Shown: positions 33,493-42,776, counted from the first letter of the stretch. The stretch is DNA of 64,000 nucleotides from Paracoccus onubensis (GCF_003591515.1 NZ_QZCG01000003.1:269099-333098); one strand, 5' to 3'. Translations and numbers: made by a program. The notes: a model not told the origin generated them from the sequence alone.

Positions 33493-34240
33493 CGCGGACC
33501 CCATGCCGGTCGCGGATTATCTTGCGCAGGGCGGCAGGCTGACCTCGCCGGAAAACGTGCCGCCGCGCTATCGGGGCGAATTGCTGCGGCTGATGTCGTC
33601 TTTCGTGGATAGCGAGCTTGCCGGATCGGCGGGTTTCGCAGATGCGATCAACTGGGCTCCCGGTATAAAGGAGCGGATCGCCGCAAGCCGGATCACCCTG
33701 GAAAAGGCGGATCATGCCGGGCGGGTGCTGGACCTGATGGAAGGGTTCGGCACCGACAAGGCGCGGTATGAGCAGGCGCATGACTGGGCGGCGCGCGGTC
33801 CGCGCGATCAGCAGATCGGCCCGCGCCGTCAGGGTGGCGACATGCGCCTGTCGGTGTTTCACTATCCCCTGACCGGCTGGACCGATGCGGTGGTGATGAA
33901 TGTTCTGATGGGCATGGCCACGTTGCATGCCTTGGGTGAATTGGCGCGCTGCTCTTATCAGCCGCTGGCCGAGGTGCTGCGCGACATTCTTCCGCGTGAA
34001 CGCCGCCATATGGAACTGGGTGTCGAGGGGCTGGAGCGGATCACCACCCCGGACCGCGAACAAGCCCGCGCTTCGGTGGATTACTGGTTGCCGCTTGTCG
34101 CGGATACTTTTGGCCCGGCCGTATCGGATCGTTTCGAACGGCTGAAGGCGATGGGCTTGCGGCAAAGCGATAACGAAACATTGCGTCAGGCCTGGCATCG
34201 CGACGTCGCAGCGGTGCTGACGCGGTTGAAATTGCTGTAG
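33482..34240 (+). CDS. PaaA/PaaC-like ferritin-fold paralogue of unknown role
   Basis: 252 aa, phenylacetate-catabolic-protein family by fold. By hand alignment with PaaA of this cluster, HSEIVGQ becomes DSELAGS (Glu kept), VQDEAGHG becomes TLEKADHAG (the ExxH Glu replaced by Lys, His kept) and EESFHQRQG becomes RERRHMELG (ExxH kept). So one metal ligand of the PaaA site is missing or displaced. It overlaps the paaE end by 11 bases and precedes paaZ by 13, so it is firmly in the operon. It could be a second structural subunit or an enzyme with an altered metal centre. The E. coli paa cluster has no equivalent, to my knowledge. Confidence 0.8.
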   Translation: MTSDADPMPVADYLAQGGRLTSPENVPPRYRGELLRLMSSFVDSELAGSAGFADAINWAPGIKERIAASRITLEKADHAGRVLDLMEGFGTDKARYEQAHDWAARGPRDQQIGPRRQGGDMRLSVFHYPLTGWTDAVVMNVLMGMATLHALGELARCSYQPLAEVLRDILPRERRHMELGVEGLERITTPDREQARASVDYWLPLVADTFGPAVSDRFERLKAMGLRQSDNETLRQAWHRDVAAVLTRLKLL

Positions 34241-34253
34241 GGAAGGACAGGGA

Positions 34254-36317
34254 ATGCTGAATACAGGACGCACCGCACGGCGGCTGGAAAGCTATGTGCA
34301 GGGCGGCTGGCATGCCGGCAGGGGCGAAGGCAGGCCGATTGCCAATGCCGCTACGGGCGCGACGCATGCCTTCATCTCTTCCGAGGGGATCGATTTCGGG
34401 GCCGCGCTTGATTGGGGGCGGAAGGTCGGCGGGGCCGCGCTTCGCCGTCATACGATCCACGAACGCGCCCTGATGCTGAAGGCCATCGGCCAGAAGCTGA
34501 TGGAAATGAAGGATGAATTTCATGCCGAAAGCCTTGCCACCGGCGCGACCCCTCGCGATGCGTGGCCGGATATCGAGGGCGGCATCGGCACCATGCTCAC
34601 ATTCGCGTCGAAAGCGCGACGGGAATTGCCGAATGCGCGGGTGCTGACCGAAGGCGCGGTCGAGCCCCTGTCCCGCGACGGCAGCTTTGCGGGCCAGCAT
34701 ATCCTGACGCCTCTTCGCGGGGTGGCGGTACATATCAACGCCTTCAATTTCCCGGTTTGGGGCATGCTGGAAAAGATCGCTCCCGCCCTGATCGCCGGTA
34801 TGCCCTGTCTGGTGAAACCCGCCTCGCAGACAGCTTATCTGACCGAGCTGGTCATGCGCCGGATGCTGGAAATGGAGATCCTGCCCGAAGGTGCGCTGCA
34901 ACTGATCTGCGGAGGTGCGGGCGATCTTCTGGATCATGTGACCGGCCAGGATGCGGTGACCTTCACGGGCTCGGCCCATACCGGGCGGAAGCTGCGGACG
35001 CATCCGGCCATTGTCGCCAACTCGACCCGCTTCACCATGGAGGCCGATAGCCTGAATGCGGCTATCCTTGGCCCCGATGCCGGGCCGGGCACCCCGGAAT
35101 TCGACCTGTTCATACGCGAGGTTCAGCAAGAGATGATCTCGAAAGCGGGGCAGAAATGCACCGCGATCCGCCGGGTTCTGGTGCCCGCGCAGCATGAACA
35201 GGCGGTGATCGAGGCCCTGTCCGGGCGGCTGTCGAAAATTGTCATCGGCCTGCCGGATGACGCCGCCGCCCGGATGGGCGCGCTTGTCTCATTGGAGGAT
35301 CGTGACAGCCTGCGCGGCAAGATTGCCGAAATCCTTGGCGAGGGCGAAATTGTGTTCGGCGATCCCGATCGGGTCACGCTGGTTTCCGGCGATGCTGCCA
35401 ATGGCGCCTTCATCTCGCCTGTGCTGCTGCGCAGCAGTGATCCGATGCGCGCGACCATCCCGCACGAGGTCGAGGCTTTCGGGCCGGTCGCCACGATCAT
35501 GGCCTATGACGGTATGGACCAGGCGATTGAACTGGCAAAAAAAGGCAAGGGTTCGCTGGTGTCCTCGGTCTTTACCAATGACCCGGATATCGCGGTCGAG
35601 GCCGTTATCGGCGTCGCTTCCTTCCATGGAAGGGTGATGATCGGCAATCGCGATTCCGCCAAAAGCTCCACCGGCCATGGCGCACCCCTCGCGCCGCTTG
35701 TGCATGGCGGTCCGGGCCGCGCGGGCGGAGGCGAAGAGATGGGGGGGATGCGCGGCGTCAAGCATTTCATGCAACGCACGGCGGTTCAGGGCAGCCCGCG
35801 CCTGCTGTCGGTGGTGACGGGGCAGTGGATCGACGGCGCACCGACCCGTGCCGACCGGCATCCGTTCCGCAAATCGCTGGCCGAACTGCGTCTTGGGGAT
35901 CAAATCCTGACCGAGGCCCGCACCGTTACCAAAGAGGATGTCGAGCATTTCGCCGAATTCACCGGCGATACGTTCTACGCACATATGGACAGCGATGCGG
36001 CGAAAGCCAATCCGTTCTTCGAGGATCGCGTCGCGCATGGCTATCTGATCGCCTCTTTCGCGGCGGGTCTGTTCGTCGAGCCGAATCCCGGCCCGGTTCT
36101 GGCCAATTACGGTGTGGACAATCTGCGCTTCCTGACACCGGTCTATTTCGGCGACAGTCTGCGGGTCCGGCTGACCTGCAAACAGATCAACCCGCGCGAA
36201 AATGCCGTTTACGGAGAAGTGCGCTGGGATAGCCGGGTTACGAACCAGAGGGGCGAACTCGTCGCGGAATATGATGTGCTGACCATGGTCGCGAAGACAT
36301 GGCCAGTCACCGCATAG
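34254..36317 (+). CDS. paaZ: Bifunctional oxepin-CoA hydrolase / semialdehyde dehydrogenase PaaZ
   Basis: 687 aa fusion. Residues about 1-520 are aldehyde dehydrogenase, with Glu in RFTMEADSLNAA and the catalytic Cys in SKAGQKCTAIRR. Residues about 535-680 are a MaoC-type (R)-hydratase, with FTGDTFYAHMD and the hot-dog helix region FFEDRVAHGYLIASFAAGLF. Opens the oxepin-CoA ring and oxidises the resulting semialdehyde. GGAAGGA precedes the start. It is the last gene of the cluster; thiolase and hydratase genes (paaFGHJ) are not in the window. Confidence 0.95.
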   Translation: MLNTGRTARRLESYVQGGWHAGRGEGRPIANAATGATHAFISSEGIDFGAALDWGRKVGGAALRRHTIHERALMLKAIGQKLMEMKDEFHAESLATGATPRDAWPDIEGGIGTMLTFASKARRELPNARVLTEGAVEPLSRDGSFAGQHILTPLRGVAVHINAFNFPVWGMLEKIAPALIAGMPCLVKPASQTAYLTELVMRRMLEMEILPEGALQLICGGAGDLLDHVTGQDAVTFTGSAHTGRKLRTHPAIVANSTRFTMEADSLNAAILGPDAGPGTPEFDLFIREVQQEMISKAGQKCTAIRRVLVPAQHEQAVIEALSGRLSKIVIGLPDDAAARMGALVSLEDRDSLRGKIAEILGEGEIVFGDPDRVTLVSGDAANGAFISPVLLRSSDPMRATIPHEVEAFGPVATIMAYDGMDQAIELAKKGKGSLVSSVFTNDPDIAVEAVIGVASFHGRVMIGNRDSAKSSTGHGAPLAPLVHGGPGRAGGGEEMGGMRGVKHFMQRTAVQGSPRLLSVVTGQWIDGAPTRADRHPFRKSLAELRLGDQILTEARTVTKEDVEHFAEFTGDTFYAHMDSDAAKANPFFEDRVAHGYLIASFAAGLFVEPNPGPVLANYGVDNLRFLTPVYFGDSLRVRLTCKQINPRENAVYGEVRWDSRVTNQRGELVAEYDVLTMVAKTWPVTA

Positions 36318-36342
36318 CAAGACGCTGATCCGAAAATCGCGC

Positions 36343-36395
36343 CCTTTTTCTTCTTTGTCCAAATACCTCGGGGGTCCGGGGGCAGCGCCCCCGGG
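36343..36395. terminator. REP-like GC-rich hairpin between convergent paaZ and pckA
   Basis: CCGGGGGC (36376-36383) / GCCCCCGG (36387-36394) forms an 8-base stem with a three-base loop, preceded by TTTTTCTTCTTTGTCC and AATACCTCGGGGGT. I recognise this type of motif as recurring at gene ends in Rhodobacterales genomes, so it may be a dispersed palindromic repeat that doubles as a terminator. Confidence 0.55.
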
Positions 36396-36412
36396 CCGTT
36401 GCAACAGGTCGA

Positions 36413-38008
36413 TCAGCCGATGGCAGCTGCGCGAACCTCGTCGTCGATGGCGGACAGGTACTGTGCGAAATTATCGCTGAACATCTGCACCAGTTTCTGC
36501 GCCTGCTTGTCATAGGCTGCCGGATCTTCCCAGGTCTGACGCGGGTCAAGCAGAACATCCGAAACATTCGGGACGCTGACCGGAACTTCGAAGCCGAAAT
36601 TCGGGTCGCGGCGGAATTCTGCGGCGTTCAGGCTGCCATCCAGAGCTGCGGCCAGCAGCGCACGGGTGGCCTGAATCGGCATCCGCGAGCCGGTGCCGAA
36701 TGCGCCGCCGGTCCAGCCGGTATTGACCAGCCAGCAATTCGCACCATGCCGTGCGATCTTTTCCTGCAGCAACTTGCCATAGACCTCGGGGCGGCGCGGC
36801 ATGAAGGGCGCGCCGAAGCAAGTCGAGAAAGTCGGGATCGGTTCCACGACACCGACCTCGGTGCCGGGGGTCTTGGAGGTGAAGCCCGACAGGAAGTGAT
36901 ACATGGCCTGCGCCGGCGTCAGCCGCGAAATCGGAGGCAGAACGCCGAAGGCATCGCAGGTCAGCATGATGATATTCTTCGGATGCCCGCCAAGGCTGGT
37001 TTCCGACGCATTCGAGATCGCATCCAGCGGGTAAGCGCAGCGCATATTGTCGGTGATCGAATTATCCTCGAAATCCAGTTCGAGGCTGTCCTCGTCAAAA
37101 ACCATGTTTTCGATCACGGTGCCGAAACGGGACGTGGTGGCATAGATTTCCGGCTCGGCCTTGGGCGAGAGGCTGATGGTCTTCGCATAGCAGCCGCCTT
37201 CGAAATTGAAGATGCCATTATCCGACCAGCCATGTTCGTCATCGCCGATCAGCACGCGCGAGGGGTCGGCGGAGAGCGTGGTTTTCCCGGTGCCGGACAG
37301 TCCGAAGAACACGGCGCTGTCGTCGGGATCGCCGGGCGCGTGATTGGCGCTGCAATGCATCGGCATGATGCCTTTGCTGGGAAGGATGTAGTTCAGCAGC
37401 GAGAAAACCGATTTCTTGTTCTCGCCCGCATATTCGGTATTTCCGATCAGAATCAGTTTCTTGTCGAAATTCAGTGCGATCACCGTCTCGCTGCGGCAGC
37501 CGTGACGTTCGGGATCGGCCTTGAAGCTGGGGCAGTTGATAATCGTGAATTCCGGCGTGAATGTCGCCAGTTCCTCTGCCTTCGGGCGGCGCAGCATATG
37601 GCGGATGAACAGGTTATGCCAAGCCAGTTCGGTCACAAGGCGAACATCCAGACGTTCTGCTGGATCGGCGCCTCCGAACAGATCCTGCACGAAATAATCG
37701 CGGCCTTTCATATGCTCCAGCATATCGGCATGCAGCTGGTCGAACGCCTCGGGCGTCATCGGTGCGTTGTTTTCCCACCAGATCGTATCTTCGACAGATG
37801 GGGTGCGGACGACGAATTTGTCTTTGGGCGAGCGTCCGGTATGGACGCCGGTGGTGGCAAGGAAGGTGCCGCCAAGCCCGATCCGGCCTTCACCGCGGGC
37901 AACGGCTTCGGTCATCAATGCAGGTTCCAGCAGGTTGTAATAAACCCGGCCGACTCCGTTGATTCCCTGATCCTCCAACCGGCAATTCGGGTTTACGCGC
38001 GTCGTCAT
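36413..38008 (-). CDS. pckA: ATP-dependent phosphoenolpyruvate carboxykinase
   Basis: 531 aa. Converts oxaloacetate and ATP to PEP, the first committed step of gluconeogenesis. [27 protein letters not shown] holds the kinase-1a and kinase-2 motifs. TGRSPKDKF and [15 protein letters not shown] are also conserved. The ATG at 38008 follows AGGAG by nine bases; the frame above it (to 38041) has no start signal. The gene is divergent from hprK, an arrangement common in alphaproteobacteria. A LacI-type operator-like sequence lies upstream at 38110. Confidence 0.96.
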   Translation of the reverse strand: MTTRVNPNCRLEDQGINGVGRVYYNLLEPALMTEAVARGEGRIGLGGTFLATTGVHTGRSPKDKFVVRTPSVEDTIWWENNAPMTPEAFDQLHADMLEHMKGRDYFVQDLFGGADPAERLDVRLVTELAWHNLFIRHMLRRPKAEELATFTPEFTIINCPSFKADPERHGCRSETVIALNFDKKLILIGNTEYAGENKKSVFSLLNYILPSKGIMPMHCSANHAPGDPDDSAVFFGLSGTGKTTLSADPSRVLIGDDEHGWSDNGIFNFEGGCYAKTISLSPKAEPEIYATTSRFGTVIENMVFDEDSLELDFEDNSITDNMRCAYPLDAISNASETSLGGHPKNIIMLTCDAFGVLPPISRLTPAQAMYHFLSGFTSKTPGTEVGVVEPIPTFSTCFGAPFMPRRPEVYGKLLQEKIARHGANCWLVNTGWTGGAFGTGSRMPIQATRALLAAALDGSLNAAEFRRDPNFGFEVPVSVPNVSDVLLDPRQTWEDPAAYDKQAQKLVQMFSDNFAQYLSAIDDEVRAAAIG

Positions 38009-38109
38009 GTGATCTTGCTCCTGACTTGGGTTTGCCTGCAACTAAACTGTTACGCAGTAAGTCTGGCCTATAGCATAGGGTTCCCACGAAAAAAGAAGCT
38101 GAGGATGAC

Positions 38110-38123
38110 AGTTAGCGCAAACT
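38110..38123. promoter_or_regulatory. LacI-type operator-like site upstream of pckA
   Basis: AGTTAGCGCAAACT is a near-palindrome: GTTAGCGCaAAC differs in one base from the symmetric GTTAGCGCTAAC that is typical of LacI-family operators. It is about 100 bases upstream of the pckA start. The central-carbon regulator CceR of Rhodobacter is a LacI-family protein, so it is a possible ligand; this is inference. Confidence 0.35.
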
Positions 38124-38168
38124 TTCAATGATAACGCCAACAGTCGGGTGCCAGCATGGTCAATGCGG

Positions 38169-38188
38169 CTGAATCGGGCATGATTCAG
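38169..38188 (+). promoter_or_regulatory. Hairpin in the hprK leader
   Basis: CTGAATC (38169-38175) and GATTCAG (38182-38188) are exact complements with a GGGCAT loop, ending five bases before the AGGAGG ribosome site of hprK. It could be an operator or a translational control stem. Confidence 0.35.
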
Positions 38189-38204
38189 ACGGTCAGGAGG
38201 GCAG

Positions 38205-38633
38205 ATGATTCGGGTTGGGCAGATTCATGGAACGACAGTGGCACTGGAGGGACGGGGCCTTTTGCTTCTGGGCCCGTCCGGTTCCGGAAAATCCAGCCTT
38301 GCATTGCAGCTTCTGGCCGTCGGTGCCCGGCTGGTCAGCGATGACAGAACGGATTTGCGGCGCGATCAGGACAGTATCATCGCCTCGGCCCCCATCAGCC
38401 TGAACGGACGGATCGAGGCAAGGGGGATCGGGATCCTGAATGCCGATCCCGCCGGGCCGGTCAGACTGGTACTGGTCGCCGATCTGGGGAAAAGCGAGGA
38501 AATGCGCCTTCCGCCCGATAGATATCACGAGTTGCTCGGCCTCCGGCTGCCCCTTGCGCTTGGACCCTATCGCCCGCATCTTTACGCTGCGCTGCGGCAG
38601 TATCTGATTGCCGGGCGCGCGGATGAGCTTTGA
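38205..38633 (+). CDS. hprK: HPr kinase/phosphorylase, short alphaproteobacterial form
   Basis: 142 aa. Phosphorylates a regulatory Ser of HPr. Walker A is [17 protein letters not shown], and [29 protein letters not shown] carries the family signature (EVRGxGxx-like). The N-terminal domain of the Gram-positive enzyme is absent, as usual in alphaproteobacteria. The start follows AGGAGGGC. It opens a tight operon with rapZ, EIIA-Man and HPr genes. A sensor kinase/regulator pair (ChvG-ChvI type) that often sits just upstream in this class is not here. Confidence 0.93.
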   Translation: MIRVGQIHGTTVALEGRGLLLLGPSGSGKSSLALQLLAVGARLVSDDRTDLRRDQDSIIASAPISLNGRIEARGIGILNADPAGPVRLVLVADLGKSEEMRLPPDRYHELLGLRLPLALGPYRPHLYAALRQYLIAGRADEL

Positions 38634-38653
38634 CCGGAAAGGAGATGATCCGC

Positions 38654-39643
38654 ATGGGCGAAGACCGGATGGCAGTCGAGACCGCTTCGGACAGTGCCGA
38701 TCCGTCCGCGGCGCAGCGTGTCGTGCTTGTCACCGGCCCATCCGGGGCGGGGCGCTCGACGGCGATCAACGTGCTGGAGGATCTGGGCTTCGAAGCGATC
38801 GACAACCTGCCGCTTTCACTGGTTCCCCGTCTGCTGGACGGGCCGTCGCGGCCCGGCCCGTTGGCGCTTGGCCTGGATGCCCGCAACCGGGATTTCTCGG
38901 TGACGAACCTGACCGAACTGATCGACCGGCTCACTCGCAATCCGCATTATGCCCCCGAGATCCTGTATCTGGACTGCGCTCCCGATACGCTGGTGCGTCG
39001 CTATAACGAGACACGGCGAAGGCATCCGCTGGCGCCTGACGGATCGCCGATGATGGGCGTATTGGCCGAGATAGATCTTCTGGCGCCGATTCAGGGACGT
39101 GCCGATGTGCTGGTCGATACCACCGAATTGTCACCCCATGAACTGAAAGCCGAGCTCTCGCGCTGGTATGACGTCCGGCCCGAAAAACGGCTGAGCGTGT
39201 CGCTTCATTCCTTTTCATACAAGCGCGGTGTGCCACGGGGGCTTGACCTGATGTTCGATTGCCGGTTTCTCGCCAATCCGCATTGGGACAAGGATTTGCG
39301 CGAAAAGAATGGAACCCAGACCGAAGTTCAGGACTTTGTTTGTGCTGATTCGCGCTATGAGGAATTTTTTTCGCGGATACGTGATCTGATACTGTTTTTG
39401 CTTCCTGCGCATGTCGAAGAGGGCAAAACGCATCTCGCAATCGGCTTCGGGTGTACCGGAGGGCAACACCGTTCGGTTACTTTAGTGGAAAAAATGGCCG
39501 TTGCGCTTGCAGATGCGGGTTGGCCAGTGTCAATAAGGCACAGGGAACTTGAACGCCGCATGAAGGCGGCCTTGGTCAGTGGCGACAACCCGTCCCTTGG
39601 GGCAGCGGGCTCGAAAGCCGATGAACAGGGCGGGACGCCGTGA
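38654..39643 (+). CDS. rapZ: RNase adapter / nucleotide-binding protein RapZ
   Basis: 329 aa. N-terminal P-loop [28 protein letters not shown] (residues about 25-52) and a C-terminal domain with [27 protein letters not shown] and the conserved [12 protein letters not shown]. RapZ controls amino-sugar sRNA decay in enterobacteria; in alphaproteobacteria the role is less certain. The ATG at 38654 has AAGGAG nine bases upstream. The frame is open from TTG 38630, overlapping the hprK stop, which is a weaker alternative. Confidence 0.93.
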   Translation: MGEDRMAVETASDSADPSAAQRVVLVTGPSGAGRSTAINVLEDLGFEAIDNLPLSLVPRLLDGPSRPGPLALGLDARNRDFSVTNLTELIDRLTRNPHYAPEILYLDCAPDTLVRRYNETRRRHPLAPDGSPMMGVLAEIDLLAPIQGRADVLVDTTELSPHELKAELSRWYDVRPEKRLSVSLHSFSYKRGVPRGLDLMFDCRFLANPHWDKDLREKNGTQTEVQDFVCADSRYEEFFSRIRDLILFLLPAHVEEGKTHLAIGFGCTGGQHRSVTLVEKMAVALADAGWPVSIRHRELERRMKAALVSGDNPSLGAAGSKADEQGGTP

Positions 39644-39671
39644 TGCATGGCATTAGTACTGGTGGGAAGCG

Positions 39672-40094
39672 TTGATTGGAATTGTCATCGTCGCACATGG
39701 TGGGCTTGCACGGGAATACCTGTCCGCGGTCGAGCATGTCGTAGGGCCACAAAGCGGTATTGCCGCCGTCGCGATCGAGGACGATCATGACCGAGCCGCC
39801 AAAACCGCCGAGATTCAGGCCGCGGCCAATGCCGTCGACCATGGCGATGGCGTGGTCGTCGTGACTGATCTGTTCGGAGGCTCTCCCTCGAACCTGTCCG
39901 TGCCGGCCTGCGCGGTGCGGAATCGCACGATCCTGTATGGCGCGAATCTTCCGATGCTGGTCAAGCTTGCCAAGACCCGGCATCTCACCGTGCCCGATGC
40001 GGTTGCCGGAGCCAAAGAGGCGGGCCGGAAATATATCAATTCCTACAATGTCCCGGCCGAGGCGGTTCTGGATACGGGAACGCATGCCCGATGA
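39672..40094 (+). CDS. PTS EIIA component, mannose family
   Basis: 140 aa. IGIVIVAHGGLAREYL carries the phosphorylated His (residue 9) and VVVVTDLFGGSPSNLS is the second conserved loop. A free EIIA-Man without EIIB/EIIC neighbours is typical of the regulatory PTS of alphaproteobacteria. The start is TTG at 39672 with GGGAAG upstream. The stop overlaps the HPr start (ATGA). Confidence 0.93.
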   Translation: MIGIVIVAHGGLAREYLSAVEHVVGPQSGIAAVAIEDDHDRAAKTAEIQAAANAVDHGDGVVVVTDLFGGSPSNLSVPACAVRNRTILYGANLPMLVKLAKTRHLTVPDAVAGAKEAGRKYINSYNVPAEAVLDTGTHAR

Positions 40095-40369
40095 CCGGTT
40101 CCATTATCCGTGAATTGCCTATTGTCAACGTCAAGGGGCTTCATGCTCGCGCAAGTGCGAAATTCGTGGATGTGGTCGAACGCTTCGACGCGCAGGCAAC
40201 GGTTGAAAAAGATGGAATGAGTGTCACCGGAGATTCGATCATGGGTCTGCTGATGCTGACCGCGCCGCGCGGCAGCTCGATCACCGTAACGACCACCGGC
40301 CCCGATGCGATGGCATTGGCGGATGCGCTGCAGGAACTGGTTGCCGATTATTTCGGCGAAGGCATGTAG
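40091..40369 (+). CDS. ptsH: Phosphocarrier protein HPr
   Basis: 92 aa. NVKGLHARASAKFVDVVERF has the catalytic His, and SVTGDSIMGLLMLTAPRGS has the regulatory Ser that HprK modifies. Accepts phosphate from EI (not in the window) and passes it to the EIIA encoded just upstream. Overlaps the EIIA gene by four bases. Confidence 0.96.
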   Translation: MTGSIIRELPIVNVKGLHARASAKFVDVVERFDAQATVEKDGMSVTGDSIMGLLMLTAPRGSSITVTTTGPDAMALADALQELVADYFGEGM

Positions 40370-40380
40370 GGCGCGATGCA

Positions 40381-40989
40381 TTGGCGGATCGCAGGAACTA
40401 TCATCACGGCAATCTTCGCCACGCTCTGGTCGCGGCGACCGCTGCGCTGATTCAGGAACTGGGGCCGCACTCCTTCACCATGGCCGAGGCGGCGCGCCGG
40501 GCAGGGGTGTCTCCGGCCGCGCCTTACCGGCATTTCAAGGGCCGCGAGGATTTGATCGAAGAGGTTGCGCGGCTAGGGTTTCTGGAATTTGCGGACCGGC
40601 TGGAGACGGCCTTTGACGATGGCAGGCCGCGGGTTCTGACGGCATTCCTGCGGATGGGGCAGGCCTATCTGGACTTTGCGGCTGAACGGCCGGGATATTA
40701 CATGGCCATGTTCGAATCGGGTATCTCTATCGCCGGAAATCCCGATTTGTCGAAGGCGTCCGAAAAGGCGCAGCGCGTCCTGCTGCAAGCCGCCGAGGCG
40801 CTTGCCAGCCGGCTGCCTGCGGACCGTCGCCCTCCGGCCAGAATGGTCGCCAATCATATCTGGGCCATGAGTCACGGTGTCGTCGAATTGTTCTCTCGCG
40901 GCAAGCCGGGCAGGCGGACTCCGGTTGAACCGGCAGAGATGCTTGAGAGCGGAGCGATCATTTATCTGCGCGGGCTGGGGTTGATCTGA
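40381..40989 (+). CDS. TetR-family transcriptional regulator
   Basis: 202 aa. N-terminal helix-turn-helix HGNLRHALVAATAALIQELGPHSFTMAEAARRAGVSPAAPYRHFKGREDLIEEVA (residues about 9-63). The C-terminal domain (GYYMAMFESGISIAGNPDLSKASEKAQRVL) is of the WHG/TetR_C type. The only sensible start is TTG at 40381, 12 bases after the ptsH stop, so it probably belongs to the PTS operon. The ligand is unknown. Confidence 0.88.
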   Translation: MADRRNYHHGNLRHALVAATAALIQELGPHSFTMAEAARRAGVSPAAPYRHFKGREDLIEEVARLGFLEFADRLETAFDDGRPRVLTAFLRMGQAYLDFAAERPGYYMAMFESGISIAGNPDLSKASEKAQRVLLQAAEALASRLPADRRPPARMVANHIWAMSHGVVELFSRGKPGRRTPVEPAEMLESGAIIYLRGLGLI

Positions 40990-41149
40990 AAGAACCAATC
41001 GTTCCGCCAGAGCGAACACTGCATTCGGCAGAGTATGGCTGGTCCGAACGGTTTGGCGCGTTTATTTTTTGCTTATCGAAGGCAGGTCAGGGATTGTTCC
41101 GCCATCCTTCCCATGAACGACCCATGAAGCAAGTAAGAGGATCACGGAC

Positions 41150-41740
41150 ATGAGCAAGCCGAAAATTGCGATCATCATCGGATCGACCCGTCAGGCGCGT
41201 TTTGCGGACAAGCCAGCCGCGTGGTTGCTTGAAAACGCACGGAAACGCGATGACATGGAATTCGAACTGGTCGATCTGCGGGATTATGACCTGCCTTTCT
41301 TCGACGAGGCCGCCTCGAATCTGTGGATGCCGTCGCAGGACGCACGTGCTGTCGCGTGGCAGAACAAGGTCGGCGAGTTCGACGGCTATATTTTCCTGAC
41401 GGCAGAATATAACCATTCGATCGCCGGCTCACTGAAGAATGCGCTTGATCAGGCCTATAAGGAATGGAACCGCAAACCGGCTGCGGCAATGGGTTACGGC
41501 GGAGTAGGTGCAGCCCGCGCGATCGAGCATTTGCGCAATATCGCTGTTGAATTGCAGATGGTACCGCTGCGGAATGCCGTTCATCTTGGCGCGGGCGAGT
41601 TCATGAAAGTCAGTCCTTTGGGGCAGAATGGTGACATGGCAGAGGTTGACGCGGTGCTGCAACCGTCGCTGACCGGGATGCTGGATGAACTGGCATGGTG
41701 GGCGGCTGCGACAAAGACCGCGCGCGAAACCACTGCATGA
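41150..41740 (+). CDS. NADPH-dependent FMN reductase family protein
   Basis: 196 aa flavodoxin-like fold. IAIIIGSTRQARFADKPAAWL is the phosphate-binding loop for FMN and FLTAEYNHSIAGSLKNALDQAY the second flavin contact. Related enzymes reduce quinones, azo dyes or chromate with NADPH. GAGGA precedes the ATG. The hydroquinone-active enzyme gene follows 41 bases downstream, so both may act on quinone stress. Confidence 0.9.
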   Translation: MSKPKIAIIIGSTRQARFADKPAAWLLENARKRDDMEFELVDLRDYDLPFFDEAASNLWMPSQDARAVAWQNKVGEFDGYIFLTAEYNHSIAGSLKNALDQAYKEWNRKPAAAMGYGGVGAARAIEHLRNIAVELQMVPLRNAVHLGAGEFMKVSPLGQNGDMAEVDAVLQPSLTGMLDELAWWAAATKTARETTA

Positions 41741-41781
41741 CATGACCGGGGGTGCGCCCCCGCGAGAAACGGAGGCACCCA

Positions 41782-42756
41782 ATGGGACAACTTGTCGAGG
41801 GCGAATGGCATGACATCTGGTATGACACCAAAAGCACCGGTGGCCGGTTTCAGCGAAGCACGACCTCGTGGCGCAACTGGATTACGCCGGACGGTGCCGT
41901 GGGCCCATCCGGGGAGGGCGGCTTTGCGGCGGAAAGCGGACGTTATCATCTTTATGTCAGCTATGCCTGTCCCTGGGCGCACCGAACGCTGATCTTCCGT
42001 GAACTGAAAGGGCTGTCACCGCATATCGGGGTCTCTGCCGTTCATCCCGACATGCTGTCGGAAGGCTGGGAATTCCGCACGGATTTCCCCGGCGCAACCG
42101 GCGACGAACTCTTCGGCACGCGCTTTCTGCAGGATATCTATCTTCGGGCCGATCCAAAGGCGTCGGGGCGGGTGACGGTGCCGGTCCTGTGGGATCGGCA
42201 GCGGGATACGATCGTCAGCAATGAGAGTGCCGAGATCATTCGCATGTTCAATTCGGCTTTCAACAATCTGACGGGAAATTCCGACGATTACCGTCCCGAC
42301 GATCTGCATTCCCTGATCGATGCTTTGAACGAACGCATTTACGATACCGTCAATAATGGCGTCTACAAGGCGGGCTTTGCCACCAGTCAGGAAGCCTATG
42401 ACGAAGCGATCGGCTCGCTATTCGACAGTCTCGACTGGCTGGAAGGTATTTTGGCCGATCACCGCTATCTCACCGGCGACCGGCTGACCGAGGCGGATTG
42501 GCGTCTTTTCACCACGATGGTTCGCTTTGATCCGGTTTATCACACGCATTTCAAATGCAATCGCGCGTGGTTGCGCGAATATCCGAGCCTCTGGGGTTGG
42601 ACGCGCGAACTTTATCAGATCCCCGGCATTGCCGGCACGGTGAATTTCGACCATATCGTGCGACATTATCATTACAGCCACGACACGATAAATCCCTATC
42701 GGATCATCCCGACGAATCCACGGATCGACTGGTTCGAACCTCACGGGCGGGGCTGA
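41782..42756 (+). CDS. Glutathionyl-hydroquinone reductase (Xi-class glutathione transferase)
   Basis: 324 aa. SYACPWAHRTLIFRELKGL holds the catalytic Cys in the CPWA motif of the YqjG/ECM4/PcpF group. The thioredoxin-like N-domain continues to about residue 150 (TVPVLWDRQRDTIVSNESAEIIRM), then the helical C-domain. Reduces glutathionyl-hydroquinones. The ATG at 41782 has GGAGG at a good distance. Likely co-transcribed with the flavin reductase gene. Confidence 0.92.
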   Translation: MGQLVEGEWHDIWYDTKSTGGRFQRSTTSWRNWITPDGAVGPSGEGGFAAESGRYHLYVSYACPWAHRTLIFRELKGLSPHIGVSAVHPDMLSEGWEFRTDFPGATGDELFGTRFLQDIYLRADPKASGRVTVPVLWDRQRDTIVSNESAEIIRMFNSAFNNLTGNSDDYRPDDLHSLIDALNERIYDTVNNGVYKAGFATSQEAYDEAIGSLFDSLDWLEGILADHRYLTGDRLTEADWRLFTTMVRFDPVYHTHFKCNRAWLREYPSLWGWTRELYQIPGIAGTVNFDHIVRHYHYSHDTINPYRIIPTNPRIDWFEPHGRG

Positions 42757-42776
42757 GCGATGGGCGATGGCTGAAC

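Noticed and set aside
36746..38131. 461-codon open frame antisense to pckA
   Set aside because: It covers all key pckA motifs on the other strand and has no family features.
40376..40378. ATG just before the TetR gene as its start codon
   Set aside because: It is out of frame with the TetR domain; the TTG at 40381 is the first in-frame initiation codon.
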